Assembly (NCBI GenBank): GCA_958295665.1 | Contig: OY282558.1 | Span: 18,041,409 to 18,105,408 of the forward strand | Length of the DNA: 64,000 bases | From: Tipula vernalis | Taxonomy: Eukaryota; Arthropoda; Insecta; Diptera; Tipulidae | Direction of reading: 5' to 3' | Part shown: one piece after another, positions 36,079 through 50,954 of the stretch | Numbering within the stretch: position 1 is the stretch's first letter | Layout: each line of letters begins with the position of its first letter | Program-made: the position numbers and the translations under genes | The notes under the pieces: model-generated | The model's input: the letters and a program-made list of their open reading frames with translations, nothing else | What the model was told of the DNA's origin: nothing | Databases searched by the model: none

Positions 36079-39000
36079 ATGGTCCGATTACGATGGTTGA
36101 TACCTCTATCAATAGGTTTCGGGACCTGTAATTGCTGTGACAATTTTCATTTTGATTGCTCGATTATTTCTAAACATTTCTTAGAAAATTCAATTTTATT
36201 GAAAATTAACTGTGCTATAGCCCACAAGTTTTTGAGCGGCAAAAATCCAAAATGGTCCGATTACGATGGTTGATACCTCTATCAATAGGTTTCGGGACCT
36301 GTAATTGCTGTGACAATTTTCATTTTGATTGCTCGATTATTTCTAAACATTTCTTAGAAAATTCAATTTTATTGAAAATTAACTGTGCTATAGCCCACAA
36401 GTTTTTGAGCGGCAAAAATCCAAAATGGTCCGATTACGATGGTTAATACATCTATCAATAGGTTTCGGGACCTGTAATTGCTGTGACAATTTTCATTTTG
36501 ATTGCTCGATTATTTCTAAACATTTCTTAGAAAATTCAATTTTATTGAAAATTAACTGTGCTATAGCCCACAAGTTTTTGAGCGGCAAAAATCCAAAATG
36601 GTCCGATTACGATGGTTAATACATCTATCAATAGGTTTCGGGACCTGTAATTGCTGTGACAATTTTCATTTTGATTGCTCGATTATTTCTAAACATTTCT
36701 TAGAAAATTCAATTTTATTGAAAATTAACTGTGCTATAGCCCACAAGTTTTTGAGCGGCAAAAATCCAAAATGGTCCGATTACGATGGTTGATACCTCTA
36801 TCAATAGGTTTCGGCACCTGTAATTGCTGTGACAATTTTCATTTTGATTGCTCGATTATTTCTAAACATTTCTTAGAAAATTCAATTTTATTGAAAATTA
36901 ACTGTGCTATAGCCCACAAGTTTTTGAGCGGCAAAAATCCAAAATGGTCCGATTACGATGGTTAATACATCTATCAATAGGTTTCGGGACCTGTAATTGC
37001 TGTGACAATTTTCATTTTGATTGCTCGATTATTTCTAAACATTTCTTAGAAAATTCAATTTTATTGAAAATTAACTGTGCTATAGCCCACAAGTTTTTGA
37101 GCGGCAAAAATCCAAAATGGTCCGATTACGATGGTTGATACCTCTATCAATAGGTTTCGGGACCTGTAATTGCTGTGACAATTTTCATTTTGATTGCTCG
37201 ATTATTTCTAAACATTTCTTAGAAAATTCAATTTTATTGAAAATTAACTGTGCTATAGCCCACAAGTTTTTGAGCGGCAAAAATCCAAAATGGTCCGATT
37301 ACGATGGTTAATACATCTATCAATAGGTTTCGGGACCTGTAATTGCTGTGACAATTTTCATTTTGATTGCTCGATTATTTCTAAACATTTCTTAGAAAAT
37401 TCAATTTTATTGAAAATTAACTGTGCTATAGCCCACAAGTTTTTGAGCGGCAAAAATCCAAAATGGTCCGATTACGATGGTTAATACATCTATCAATAGG
37501 TTTCGGGACCTGTAATTGCTGTGACAATTTTCATTTTGATTGCTCGATTATTTCTAAACATTTCTTAGAAAATTCAATTTTATTGAAAATTAACTGTGCT
37601 ATAGCCCACAAGTTTTTGAGCGGCAAAAATCCAAAATGGTCCGATTACGATGGTTAATACATCTATCAATAGGTTTCGGGACCTGTAATTGCTGTGACAA
37701 TTTTCATTTTGATTGCTCGATTATTTCTAAACATTTCTTAGAAAATTCAATTTTATTGAAAATTAACTGTGCTATAGCCCACAAGTTTTTGAGCGGCAAA
37801 AATCCAAAATGGTCCGATTACGATGGTTAATACATCTATCAATAGGTTTCGGGACCTGTAATTGCTGTGACAATTTTCATTTTGATTGCTCGATTATTTC
37901 TAAACATTTCTTAGAAAATTCAATTTTATTGAAAATTAACTGTGCTATAGCCCACAAGTTTTTGAGCGGCAAAAATCCAAAATGGTCCGATTACGATGGT
38001 TGATACCTCTATCAATAGGTTTCGGGACCTGTAATTGCTGTGACAATTTTCATTTTGATTGCTCGATTATTTCTAAACATTTCTTAGAAAATTCAATTTT
38101 ATTGAAAATTAACTGTGCTATAGCCCACAAGTTTTTGAGCGGCAAAAATCCAAAATGGTCCGATTACGATGGTTAATACATCTATCAATAGGTTTCGGGA
38201 CCTGTAATTGCTGTGACAATTTTCATTTTGATTGCTCGATTATTTCTAAACATTTCTTAGAAAATTCAATTTTATTGAAAATTAACTGTGCTATAGCCCA
38301 CAAGTTTTTGAGCGGCAAAAATCCAAAATGGCCGATTACGATGGTTGATACCTCTATCAATAGGTTTCGGGACCTGTAATTGCTGTGACAATTTTCATTT
38401 TGATTGCTCGATTATTTCTAAACATTTCTTAGAAAATTCAATTTTATTGAAAATTAACTGTGCTATAGCCCACAAGTTTTTGAGCGGCAAAAATCCAAAA
38501 TGGTCCGATTACGATGGTTGATACCTCTATCAATAGGTTTCGGGACCTGTAATTGCTGTGACAATTTTCATTTTGATTGCTCGATTATTTCTAAACATTT
38601 CTTAGAAAATTCAATTTTATTGAAAATTAACTGTGCTATAGCCCACAAGTTTTTGAGCGGCAAAAATCCAAAATGGTCCGATTACGATGGTTAATACATC
38701 TATCAATAGGTTTCGGGACCTGTAATTGCTGTGACAATTTTCATTTTGATTGCTCGATTATTTCTAAACATTTCTTAGAAAATTCAATTTTATTGAAAAT
38801 TAACTGTGCTATAGCCCACAAGTTTTTGAGCGGCAAAAATCCAAAATGGTCCGATTACGATGGTTAATACATCTATCAATAGGTTTCGGGACCTGTAATT
38901 GCTGTGACAATTTTCATTTTGATTGCTCGATTATTTCTAAACATTTCTTAGAAAATTCAATTTTATTGAAAATTAACTGTGCTATAGCCCACAAGTTTTT

Positions 39001-42000
39001 GAGCGGCAAAAATCCAAAATGGTCCGATTACGATGGTTGATACCTCTATCAATAGGTTTCGGGACCTGTAATTGCTGTGACAATTTTCATTTTGATTGCT
39101 CGATTATTTCTAAACATTTCTTAGAAAATTCAATTTTATTGAAAATTAACTGTGCTATAGCCCACAAGTTTTTGAGCGGCAAAAATCCAAAATGGTCCGA
39201 TTACGATGGTTAATACATCTATCAATAGGTTTCGGGACCTGTAATTGCTGTGACAATTTTCATTTTGATTGCTCGATTATTTCTAAACATTTCTTAGAAA
39301 ATTCAATTTTATTGAAAATTAACTGTGCTATAGCCCACAAGTTTTTGAGCGGCAAAAATCCAAAATGGTCCGATTACGATGGTTAATACATCTATCAATA
39401 GGTTTCGGGACCTGTAATTGCTGTGACAATTTTCATTTTGATTGCTCGATTATTTCTAAACATTTCTTAGAAAATTCAATTTTATTGAAAATTAACTGTG
39501 CTATAGCCCACAAGTTTTTGAGCGGCAAAAATCCAAAATGGTCCGATTACGATGGTTAATACATCTATCAATAGGTTTCGGGACCTGTAATTGCTGTGAC
39601 AATTTTCATTTTGATTGCTCGATTATTTCTAAACATTTCTTAGAAAATTCAATTTTATTGAAAATTAACTGTGCTATAGCCCACAAGTTTTTGAGCGGCA
39701 AAAATCCAAAATGGTCCGATTACGATGGTTAATACATCTATCAATAGGTTTCGGCACCTGTAATTACTGTGACAATTTTCATTTTGATTGCTTGATTATT
39801 TCTAAACATTTCTTAGAAAATTCAATTTTATTGAAAATTAACTGTGCTATAGCCCACAAGTTTTTGAGCGGCAAAAATCCAAAATGGTCCGATTACGATG
39901 GTTGATACCTCTATCAATAGGTTTCGGCACCTGTAATTGCTGTGACAATTTTCATTTTGATTGCTCGATTATTTCTAAACATTTCTTAGAAAATTCAATT
40001 TTATTGAAAATTAACTGTGCTATATAGCCCACAAGTTTTTGAGCGGCAAAAATCCAAAATGGTCCGATTACGATGGTTGATACCTCTATCAATAGGTTTC
40101 GGGACCTGTAATTGCTGTGACAATTTTCATTTTGATTGCTCGATTATTTCTAAACATTTCTTAGAAAATTCAATTTTATTGAAAATTAACTGTGCTATAG
40201 CCCACAAGTTTTTGGGCGGCAAAATCTAAAATGGTCCGATTACGATGGTTGATACCTCTATCAATAGGTTTCGGGACCTGTAATTGCTGTGACAATTTTC
40301 ATTTTGATTGCTCAATTATTTCTAAACATTTCTTAGAAAATTCAATTTTATTGAAAATTAACTGTGCTATAGCCCACAAGTTTTTGAGCGGCAAAAATCC
40401 AAAATGGTCCGATTACGATGGTTAATACATCTATCAATAGGTTTCGGGACCTGTAATTGCTGTGACAATTTTCATTTTGATTGCTCGATTATTTCTAAAC
40501 ATTTCTTAGAAAATTCAATTTTATTGAAAATTAACTGTGCTATAGCCCACAAGTTTTTGAGCGGCAAAAACCCAAAATGGTCCGATTACGATGGTTGATA
40601 CCTCTATCAATAGGTTTCGGGACTTGTAATTGCTGTGACAATTTTCATTTTGATTGCTCGATTATTTCTAAACATTTCTTACAAAATTCAATTTTATTGA
40701 AAATTAACTGTGCTATAGCCCACAAGTTTTTGAGCGGCAAAAATCCAAAATGGTCCGATTACGATGGTTAATACATCTATCAATAGGTTTCGGGACCTGT
40801 AATTGCTGTGACAATTTTCATTTTGATTGCTCGATTATTTCTAAACATTTCTTAGAAAATTCAATTTTATTGAAAATTAACTGTGCTATAGCCCACAAAT
40901 TTTTGAGCGGCAAAAATCCAAAATTGTCCGATTACGATGGTTGATACCTCTATCAATAGGTTTCGGCACCTGTAATTGCTGTGACAATTTTCATTTTGAT
41001 TGCTCGATTATTTCTAAACATTTCTTAGAAAATTCAATTTTATTGAAAATTAACTGTGCTATAGCCCACAAGTTTTTGAGCGGCAAAAATCCAAAATGGT
41101 CCGATTACGATGGTTGATACCTCTATCAATAGGTTTCGGCACCTGTAATTGCTGTGACAATATTAATTTTGATTGCTCGATTATTTCTAAACATTTCTTA
41201 GAAAATTCAATTTTATTGAAAATTAACTGTGCTATAGCCCACAAGTTTTTGAGCGGCAAAAATCCAAAATGGTCCGATTACGATGGTTGATACCTCTATC
41301 AATAGGTTTCGGGACCTGTAATTGCTGTGACAATTTTCATTTTGATTGCTCGATTATTTCTAAACATTTCTTAGAAAATTCAATTTTATTGAAAATTAAC
41401 TGTGCTATAGCCCACAAGTTTTTGAGCGGCAAAAATCCAAAATGGTCCGATTACGATGGTTGATACCTCTATCAATAGGTTTCGGGACCTGTAATTGCTG
41501 TGACAATTTTCATTTTGATTGCTCGATTATTTCTAAACATTTCTTAGAAAATTCAATTTTATTGAAAATTAACTGTGCTATAGCCCACAAGTTTTTGAGC
41601 GGCAAAAATCCAAAATGGTCCGATTACGATGGTTAATACATCTATCAATAGGTTTCGGGACCTGTAATTGCTGTGACAATTTTCATTTTGATTGCTCGAT
41701 TATTTCTAAACATTTCTTAGAAAATTCAATTTTATTGAAAATTAACTGTGCTATAGCCCACAAGTTTTTGAGCGGCAAAAATCCAAAATGGTCCGATTAC
41801 GATGGTTAATACATCTATCAATAGGTTTCGGGACCTGTAATTGCTGTGACAATTTTCATTTTGATTGCTCGATTATTTCTAAACATTTCTTAGAAAATTC
41901 AATTTTATTGAAAATTAACTGTGCTATAGCCCACAAGTTTTTGAGCGGCAAAAATCCAAAATGGTCCGATTACGATGGTTGATACCTCTATCAATAGGTT

Positions 42001-45000
42001 TCGGGACCTGTAATTGCTGTGACAATTTTCATTTTGATTGCTCGATTATTTCTAAACATTTCTTAGAAAATTCAATTTTATTGAAAATTAACTGTGCTAT
42101 AGCCCACAAGTTTTTGAGCGGCAAAAATCCAAAATGGTCCGATTACGATGGTTAATACATCTATCAATAGGTTTCGGGACCTGTAATTGCTGTGACAATT
42201 TTCATTTTGATTGCTCGATTATTTCTAAACATTTCTTAGAAAATTCAATTTTATTGAAAATTAACTGTGCTATAGCCCACAAGTTTTTGAGCGGCAAAAA
42301 TCCAAAATGGTCCGATTACGATGGTTGATACCTCTATCAATAGGTTTCGGGACCTGTAATTGCTGTGACAATTTTCATTTTGATTGCTCGATTATTTCTA
42401 AACATTTCTTAGAAAATTCAATTTTATTGAAAATTAACTGTGCTATAGCCCACAAGTGTTTGAGCGGCAAAAATCCAAAATGGTCCGATTACGATGGTTG
42501 ATACCTCTATCAATAGGTTTCGGGACCTGTAATTGCTGTGACAATTTTCATTTTGATTGCTCGATTATTTCTAAACATTTCTTAGAAAATTCAATTTTAT
42601 TGAAAATTAACTGTGCTATAGCCCACAAGTTTTTGAGCGGCAAAAATCCAAAATGGTCCGATTACGATGGTTAATACATCTATCAATAGGTTTCGGGACC
42701 TGTAATTGCTGTGACAATTTTCATTTTGATTGCTCGATTATTTCTAAACATTTCTTAGAAAATTCAATTTTATTGAAAATTAACTGTGCTATAGCCCACA
42801 AGTTTTTGAGCGGCAAAAATCCAAAATGGTCCGATTACGATGGTTAATACATCTATCAATAGGTTTCGGGACCTGTAATTGCTGTGACAATTTTCATTTT
42901 GATTGCTCGATTATTTCTAAACATTTCTTAGAAAATTCAATTTTATTGAAAATTAACTGTGCTATAGCCCACAAGTTTTTGAGCGGCAAAAATCCAAAAT
43001 GGTCCGATTACGATGGTTGATACCTATATCAATAGGTTTCGGCACCTGTAATTGCTGTGACAATTTTCATTTTGATTGCTCGATTATTTCTAAGCATTTC
43101 TTAGAAAATTCAATTTTATTGAAAATTAACTGTGCTATAGCCCACAAGTTTTTGAGCGGCAAAAATCCAAAATGGTCCGATTACGATGGTTAATACATCT
43201 ATCAATAGGTTTCGGGACCTGTAATTGCTGTGACAATTTTCATTTTGATTGCTCGATTATTTCTAAACATTTCTTAGAAAATTCAATTTTATTGAAAATT
43301 AACTGTGCTATAGCCCACAAGTTTTTGAGCGGCAAAAATCCAAAATGGTCCGATTACGATGGTTAATACATCTATCAATAGGTTTCGGGACCTGTAATTG
43401 CTGTGACAATTTTCATTTTGATTGCTCGATTATTTCTAAACATTTCTTAGAAAATTCAATTTTATTGAAAATTAACTGTGCTATAGCCCACAAGTTTTTG
43501 AGCGGCAAAAATCCAAAATGGTCCGATTACGATGGTTGATACCTCTATCAATAGGTTTCGGGACCTGTAATTGCTGTGACAATTTTCATTTTGATTGCTC
43601 GATTATTTCTAAACATTTCTTAGAAAATTCAATTTTATTGAAAATTAACTGTGCTATAGCCCACAAGTTTTTGAGCGGCAAAAATCCAAAATGGTCCGAT
43701 TACGATGGTTAATACATCTATCAATAGGTTTCGGGACCTGTAATTGCTGTGACAATTTTCATTTTGATTGCTCGATTATTTCTAAACATTTCTTAGAAAA
43801 TTCAATTTTATTGAAAATTAACTGTGCTATAGCCCACAAGTTTTTGAGCGGCAAAAATCCAAAATGGTCCGATTACGATGGTTGATACCTCTATCAATAG
43901 GTTTCGGGACCTGTAATTGCTGTGACAATTTTCATTTTGATTGCTCGATTATTTCTAAACATTTCTTAGAAAATTCAATTTTATTGAAAATTAACTGTGC
44001 TATAGCCCACAAGTTTTTGAGCGGCAAAAATCCAAAATGGTCCGATTACGATGGTTGATACCTCTATCAATAGGTTTCGGGACCTGTAATTGCTGTGACA
44101 ATTTTCATTTTGATTGCTCGATTATTTCTAAACATTTCTTAGAAAATTCAATTTTATTGAAAATTAACTGTGCTATAGCCCACAAGTTTTTGAGCGGCAA
44201 AAATCCAAAATGGTCCGATTACGATGGTTAATACATCTATCAATAGGTTTCGGGACCTGTAATTGCTGTGACAATTTTCATTTTGATTGCTCGATTATTT
44301 CTAAACATTTCTTAGAAAATTCAATTTTATTGAAAATTAACTGTGCTATAGCCCACAAGTTTTTGAGCGGCAAAAATCCAAAATGGTCCGATTACGATGG
44401 TTAATACATCTATCAATAGGTTTCGGGACCTGTAATTGCTGTGACAATTTTCATTTTGATTGCTCGATTATTTCTAAACATTTCTTAGAAAATTCAATTT
44501 TATTGAAAATTAACTGTGCTATAGCCCACAAGTTTTTGAGCGGCAAAAATCCAAAATGGTCCGATTACGATGGTTGATACCTCTATCAATAGGTTTCGGG
44601 ACCTGTAATTGCTGTGACAATTTTCATTTTGATTGCTCGATTATTTCTAAACATTTCTTAGAAAATTCAATTTTATTGAAAATTAACTGTGCTATAGCCC
44701 ACAAGTTTTTGAGCGGCAAAAATCCAAAATGGTCCGATTACGATGGTTAATACATCTATCAATAGGTTTCGGGACCTGTAATTGCTGTGACAATTTTCAT
44801 TTTGATTGCTCGATTATTTCTAAACATTTCTTAGAAAATTCAATTTTATTGAAAATTAACTGTGCTATAGCCCACAAGTTTTTGAGCGGCAAAAATCCAA
44901 AATGGTCCGATTACGATGGTTAATACATCTATCAATAGGTTTCGGGACCTGTAATTGCTGTGACAATTTTCATTTTGATTGCTCGATTATTTCTAAACAT

Positions 45001-46284
45001 TTCTTAGAAAATTCAATTTTATTGAAAATTAACTGTGCTATAGCCCACAAGTTTTTGAGCGGCAAAAATCCAAAATGGTCCGATTACGATGGTTAATACA
45101 TCTATCAATAGGTTTCGGGACCTGTAATTGCTGTGACAATTTTCATTTTGATTGCTCGATTATTTCTAAACATTTCTTAGAAAATTCAATTTTATTGAAA
45201 ATTAACTGTGCTATAGCCCACAAGTTTTTGAGCGGCAAAAATCCAAAATGGTCCGATTACGATGGTTAATACATCTATCAATAGGTTTCGGCACCTGTAA
45301 TTACTGTGACAATTTTCATTTTGATTGCTTGATTATTTCTAAACATTTCTTAGAAAATTCAATTTTATTGAAAATTAACTGTGCTATAGCCCACAAGTTT
45401 TTGAGCGGCAAAAATCCAAAATGGTCCGATTACGATGGTTGATACCTCTATCAATAGGTTTCGGCACCTGTAATTGCTGTGACAATTTTCATTTTGATTG
45501 CTCGATTATTTCTAAACATTTCTTAGAAAATTCAATTTTATTGAAAATTAACTGTGCTATAGCCCACAAGTTTTTGAGCGGCAAAAATCCAAAATGGTCC
45601 GATTACGATGGTTGATACCTCTATCAATAGGTTTCGGGACCTGTAATTGCTGTGACAATTTTCATTTTGATTGCTCGATTATTTCTAAACATTTCTTAGA
45701 AAATTCAATTTTATTGAAAATTAACTGTGCTATATCCCACAAGTTTTTGGGCGGCAAAATCTAAAATGGTCCGATTACGATGGTTGATACCTCTATCAAT
45801 AGGTTTCGGGACCTGTAATTGCTGTGACAATTTTCATTTTGATTGCTCGATTATTTCTAAACATTTCTTAGAAAATTCAATTTTATTGAAAATTAACTGT
45901 GCTATAGCCCACAACTTTTTGAGCGGCAAAAACCCAAAATGGTCCGATTACGATGGTTGATACATCTATCAATAGGTTTCGGGACTTGTAATTGCTGTGA
46001 CAATTTTCATTTTGATTGCTCGATTATTTCTTAACATTTCTTAGAAAATTCAATTTTATTGAAAATTAACTGTGCTATAGCCCACAAGTTTTTGAGCGGC
46101 AAAAATCCAAAATGGTCCGATTACGATGGTTAATACATCTATCAATAGGTTTCGGGACCTGTAATTGCTGTGACAATTTTCATTTTGATTGCTCGATTAT
46201 TTCTAAACATTTCTTAGAAAATTCAATTTTATTGAAAATTAACTGTGCTATAGCCCACAAGTTTTTGAGCGGCAAAAATCCAAA
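35906..46284. repeat. Duplicated 30-monomer higher-order repeat (5190 and 5189 bp)
   Basis: ATATTAA marker units at 35906, 41096 and 46285 delimit two blocks of 30 monomers. Both blocks share a long pattern of two unit types, one with TTGATACCTC and one with TTAATACATC (linked changes at positions 21 and 26). A doubly marked unit (ATTACTGTG with CTTGATT) is present in each, at 39711 and 45248. The offset is 5190 bp at the block start but 5536-5537 bp (32 units) from about 37636-40057, so two units were gained early and two lost later in the second block. Confidence 0.85.
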
Positions 46285-49200
46285 ATGGTCCGATTACGAT
46301 GGTTGATACCTCTATCAATAGGTTTCGGCACCTGTAATTGCTGTGACAATATTAATTTTGATTGCTCGATTATTTCTAAACGTTTCTTAGAAAATTCAAT
46401 TTTATTGAAAATTAACTGTGCTATAGCCCACAAGTTTTTGAGCGGCAAAAATCCAAAATGGTCCGATTACGATGGTTGATACCTCTATCAATAGGTTTCG
46501 GGACCTGTAATTGCTGTGACAATTTTCATTTTGATTGCTCGATTATTTCTAAACATTTCTTAGAAAATTCAATTTTATTGAAAATTAACTGTGCTATAGC
46601 CCACAAGTTTTTGAGCGGCAAAAATCCAAAATGGTCCGATTACGATGGTTGATACCTCTATCAATAGGTTTCGGGACCTGTAATTGCTGTGACAATTTTC
46701 ATTTTGATTGCTCGATTATTTCTAAACATTTCTTAGAAAATTAAATTTTATTGAAAATTAACTGTGCTATAGCCCACAAGTTTTTGAGCGGCAAAAATCC
46801 AAAATGGTCCGATTACGATGGTTGATACCTCTATCAATAGGTTTCGGGACCTGTAATTGCTGTGACAATTTTCATTTTGATTGCTCGATTATTTCTAAAC
46901 ATTTCTTAGAAAATTAAATTTTATTGAAAATTAACTGTGCTATAGCCCACAAGTTTTTGAGCGGCAAAAATCCAAAATGGTCCGATTACGATGGTTAATA
47001 CATCTATCAATAGGTTTCGGGACCTGTAATTGCTGTGACAATTTTCATTTTGATTGCTCGATTATTTCTAAACATTTCTTAGAAAATTCAATTTTATTGA
47101 AAATTAACTGTGCTATAGCCCACAAGTTTTTGAGCGGCAAAAACCCAAAATGGTCCGATTACGATGGTTGATACCTCTATCAATAGGTTTCGGGACTTGT
47201 AATTGCTGTGACAATTTTCATTTTGATTGCTCGATTATTTCTAAACATTTCTTAGAAAATTCAATTTTATTGAAAATTAACTGTGCTATAGCCCACAAGT
47301 TTTTGAGCGGCAAAAATCCAAAATGGTCCGATTACGATGGTTAATACATCTATCAATAGGTTTCGGGACCTGTAATTGCTGTGACAATTTTCATTTTGAT
47401 TGCTCGATTATTTCTAAACATTTCTTAGAAAATTCAATTTTATTGAAAATTAACTGTGCTATAGCCCACAAGTTTTTGAGCGGCAAAAATCAAAAATTGT
47501 CCGATTACGATGGTTGATACCTCTATCAATAGGTTTCGGCACCTGTAATTGCTGTGACAATTTTTATTTTGATTGCTCGATTATTTCTAAACATTTCTTA
47601 GAAAATTCAATTTTATTGAAAATTAACTGTGCTATAGCCCACAAGTTTTTGAGCGGCAAAAATCCAAAATGGTCCGATTACGATGGTTGATACCTCTATC
47701 AATAGGTTTCGGCACCTGTAATTGCTGTGACAATATTAATTTTGATTGCTCGATTATTTCTAAACATTTCTTAGAAAATTCAATTTTATTGAAAATTAAC
47801 TGTGCTATAGCCCACAAGTTTTTGAGCGGCAAAAATCCAAAATGGTCCGATTACGATGGTTGATACCTCTATCAATAGGTTTCGGGACCTGTAATTGCTG
47901 TGACAATTTTCATTTTGATTGCTCGATTATTTCTAAACATTTCTTAGAAAATTCAATTTTATTGAAAATTAACTGTGCTATAGCCCACAAGTTTTTGAGC
48001 GGCAAAAATCCAAAATGGTCCGATTACGATGGTTGATACCTCTATCAATAGGTTTCGGGACCTGTAATTGCTGTGACAATTTTCATTTTGATTGCTCGAT
48101 TATTTCTAAACATTTCTTAGAAAATTCAATTTTATTGAAAATTAACTGTGCTATAGCCCACAAGTTTTTGAGCGGCAAAAATCCAAAATGGTCCGATTAC
48201 GATGGTTAATACATCTATCAATAGGTTTCGGGACCTGTAATTGCTGTGACAATTTTCATTTTGATTGCTCGATTATTTCTAAACATTTCTTAGAAAATTC
48301 AATTTTATTGAAAATTAACTGTGCTATAGCCCACAAGTTTTTGAGCGGCAAAAATCCAAAATGGTCCGATTACGATGGTTAATACATCTATCAATAGGTT
48401 TCGGGACCTGTAATTGCTGTGACAATTTTCATTTTGATTGCTCGATTATTTCTAAACATTTCTTAGAAAATTCAATTTTATTGAAAATTAACTGTGCTAT
48501 AGCCCACAAGTTTTTGAGCGGCAAAAATCCAAAATGGTCCGATTACGATGGTTGATACCTCTATCAATAGGTTTCGGGACCTGTAATTGCTGTGACAATT
48601 TTCATTTTGATTGCTCGATTATTTCTAAACATTTCTTAGAAAATTCAATTTTATTGAAAATTAACTGTGCTATAGCCCACAAGTTTTTGGGCGGCAAAAT
48701 CTAAAATGGTCCGATTACGATGGTTGATACCTCTATCAATAGGTTTCGGGACCTGTAATTGCTGTGACAATTTTCATTTTGATTGCTCGATTATTTCTAA
48801 ACATTTCTTAGAAAATTCAATTTTATTGAAAATTAACTGTGCTATAGCCCACAAGTTTTTGAGCGGCAAAAACCCAAAATGGTCCGATTACGATGGTTGA
48901 TACCTCTATCAATAGGTTTCGGGACTTGTAATTGCTGTGACAATTTTCATTTTGATTGCTCGATTATTTCTAAACATTTCTTAGAAAATTCAATTTTATT
49001 GAAAATTAACTGTGCTATAGCCCACAAGTTTTTGAGCGGCAAAAATCCAAAATGGTCCGATTACGATGGTTAATACATCTATCAATAGGTTTCGGGACCT
49101 GTAATTGCTGTGACAATTTTCATTTTGATTGCTCGATTATTTCTAAACATTTCTTAGAAAATTCAATTTTATTGAAAATTAACTGTGCTATAGCCCACAA

Positions 49201-50954
49201 GTTTTTGAGCGGCAAAAATCCAAAATGGTCCGATTACGATGGTTGATACCTCTATCAATAGGTTTCGGCACCTGTAATTGCTGTGACAATATTAATTTTG
49301 ATTGCTCGATTATTTCTAAACATTTCTTAGAAAATTCAATTTTATTGAAAATTAACTGTGCTATAGCCCACAAGTTTTTGAGCAACAAAAATCCAAAATG
49401 GTCCGATTACGATGGTTGATACCTCTATCAATAGGTTTCGGGACCTGTAATTGCTGTGACAATTTTCATTTTGATTGCTCGATTATTTCTAAACATTTCT
49501 TAGAAAATTCAATTTTATTGAAAATTAACTGTGCTATAGCCCACAAGTTTTTGAGCGGCAAAAATCCAAAATGGTCCGATTACGATGGTTGATACCTCTA
49601 TCAATAGGTTTCGGGACCTGTAATTGCTGTGACAATTTTCATTTTGATTGCTCGATTATTTCTAAACATTTCTTAGAAAATTCAATTTTATTGAAAATTA
49701 ACTGTGCTATAGCCCACAAGTTTTTGAGCGGCAAAAATCCAAAATGGTCCGATTACGATGGTTGATACCTCTATCAATAGGTTTCGGGACCTGTAATTGC
49801 TGTGACAATTTTCATTTTGATTGCTCGATTATTTCTAAACATTTCTTAGAAAATTCAATTTTATTGAAAATTAACTGTGCTATAGCCCACAAGTTTTTGA
49901 GCGGCAAAAATCCAAAATGGTCCGATTACGATGGTTGATACCTCTATCAATAGGTTTCAGGACTTGTAATTGCTGTGACAATTTTCATTTTGATTGCTCG
50001 ATTATTTCTAAACATTTCTTAGAAAATTCAATTTTATTGAAAATTAACTGTGCTATAGCCCACAAGTTTTTGAGCGGCAAAAATCCAAAATGGTCCGATT
50101 ACGATGGTTAATACATCTATCAATAGGTTTCGGGACCTGTAATTGCTGTGACAATTTTCATTTTGATTGCTCGATTATTTCTAAACATTTCTTAGAAAAT
50201 TCAATTTTATTGAAAATTAACTGTCCTATAGCCCACAAGTTTTTGAGCGGCAAAAATCCAAAATGGTCCGATTACGATGGTTGATACCTCTATCAATAGG
50301 TTTCGGCACCTGTAATTGCTGTGACAATTTTCATTTTGATTGCTCGATTATTTCTAAACATTTCTTAGAAAATTCAATTTTATTGAAAATTAACTGTCCT
50401 ATAGCCCACAAGTTTTTGAGCGGCAAAAATCCAAAATGGTCCGATTACGATGGTTGATACCTCTATCAATAGGTTTCGGCACCTGTAATTGCTGTGACAA
50501 TTTTCATTTTGATTGCTCGATTATTTCTAAACATTTCTTAGAAAATTCAATTTTATTGAAAATTAACTGTGCTATAGCCCACAAGTTTTTGAGCGGCAAA
50601 AATCCAAAATGGTCCGATTACGATGGTTGATACCTCTATCAATAGGTTTAGGCACCTGTAATTGCTGTGACAATATTAATTTTGATTGCTCGATTATTTC
50701 TAAACATTTCTTAGAAAATTCAATTTTATTGAAAATTAACTGTGCTATAGCGCACAAGTTTTTGAGCGGCAAAAATCCAAAATGGTCCGATTACGATGGT
50801 TGATACCTCTATCAATAGGTTTCGGGACCTGTAATTGCTGTGACAATTTTCATTTTGATTGCTCGATTATTTCTAAACATTTCTTAGAAAATTCAATTTT
50901 ATTGAAAATTAACTGTCCTATAGCCCACAAGTTTTTGAGCGGCAAAAATCCAAA
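46285..50954. repeat. Partial derivatives of the 30-mer: 8-, 9- and 8-monomer blocks
   Basis: Further ATATTAA marker units at 46285, 47669, 49225 and 50609 are spaced 1384, 1556 and 1384 bp (8 units; 9 units minus 1 bp; 8 units). Local duplications are visible: adjacent units at 46631 and 46804 share an AAATTAAATTTT change, and units at 50090, 50263 and 50782 share CTGTCCTATAG. They look like shortened copies of the 30-mer. Confidence 0.75.

Noticed and set aside
31717..50772. Recurrent 66-residue minus-strand open frames (MPLKNLWAIAQ...)
   Set aside because: They exist only where the linked ATATTAA change removes a stop and supplies the long frame; they are repeat by-products, although the frame may reflect a coding ancestor.
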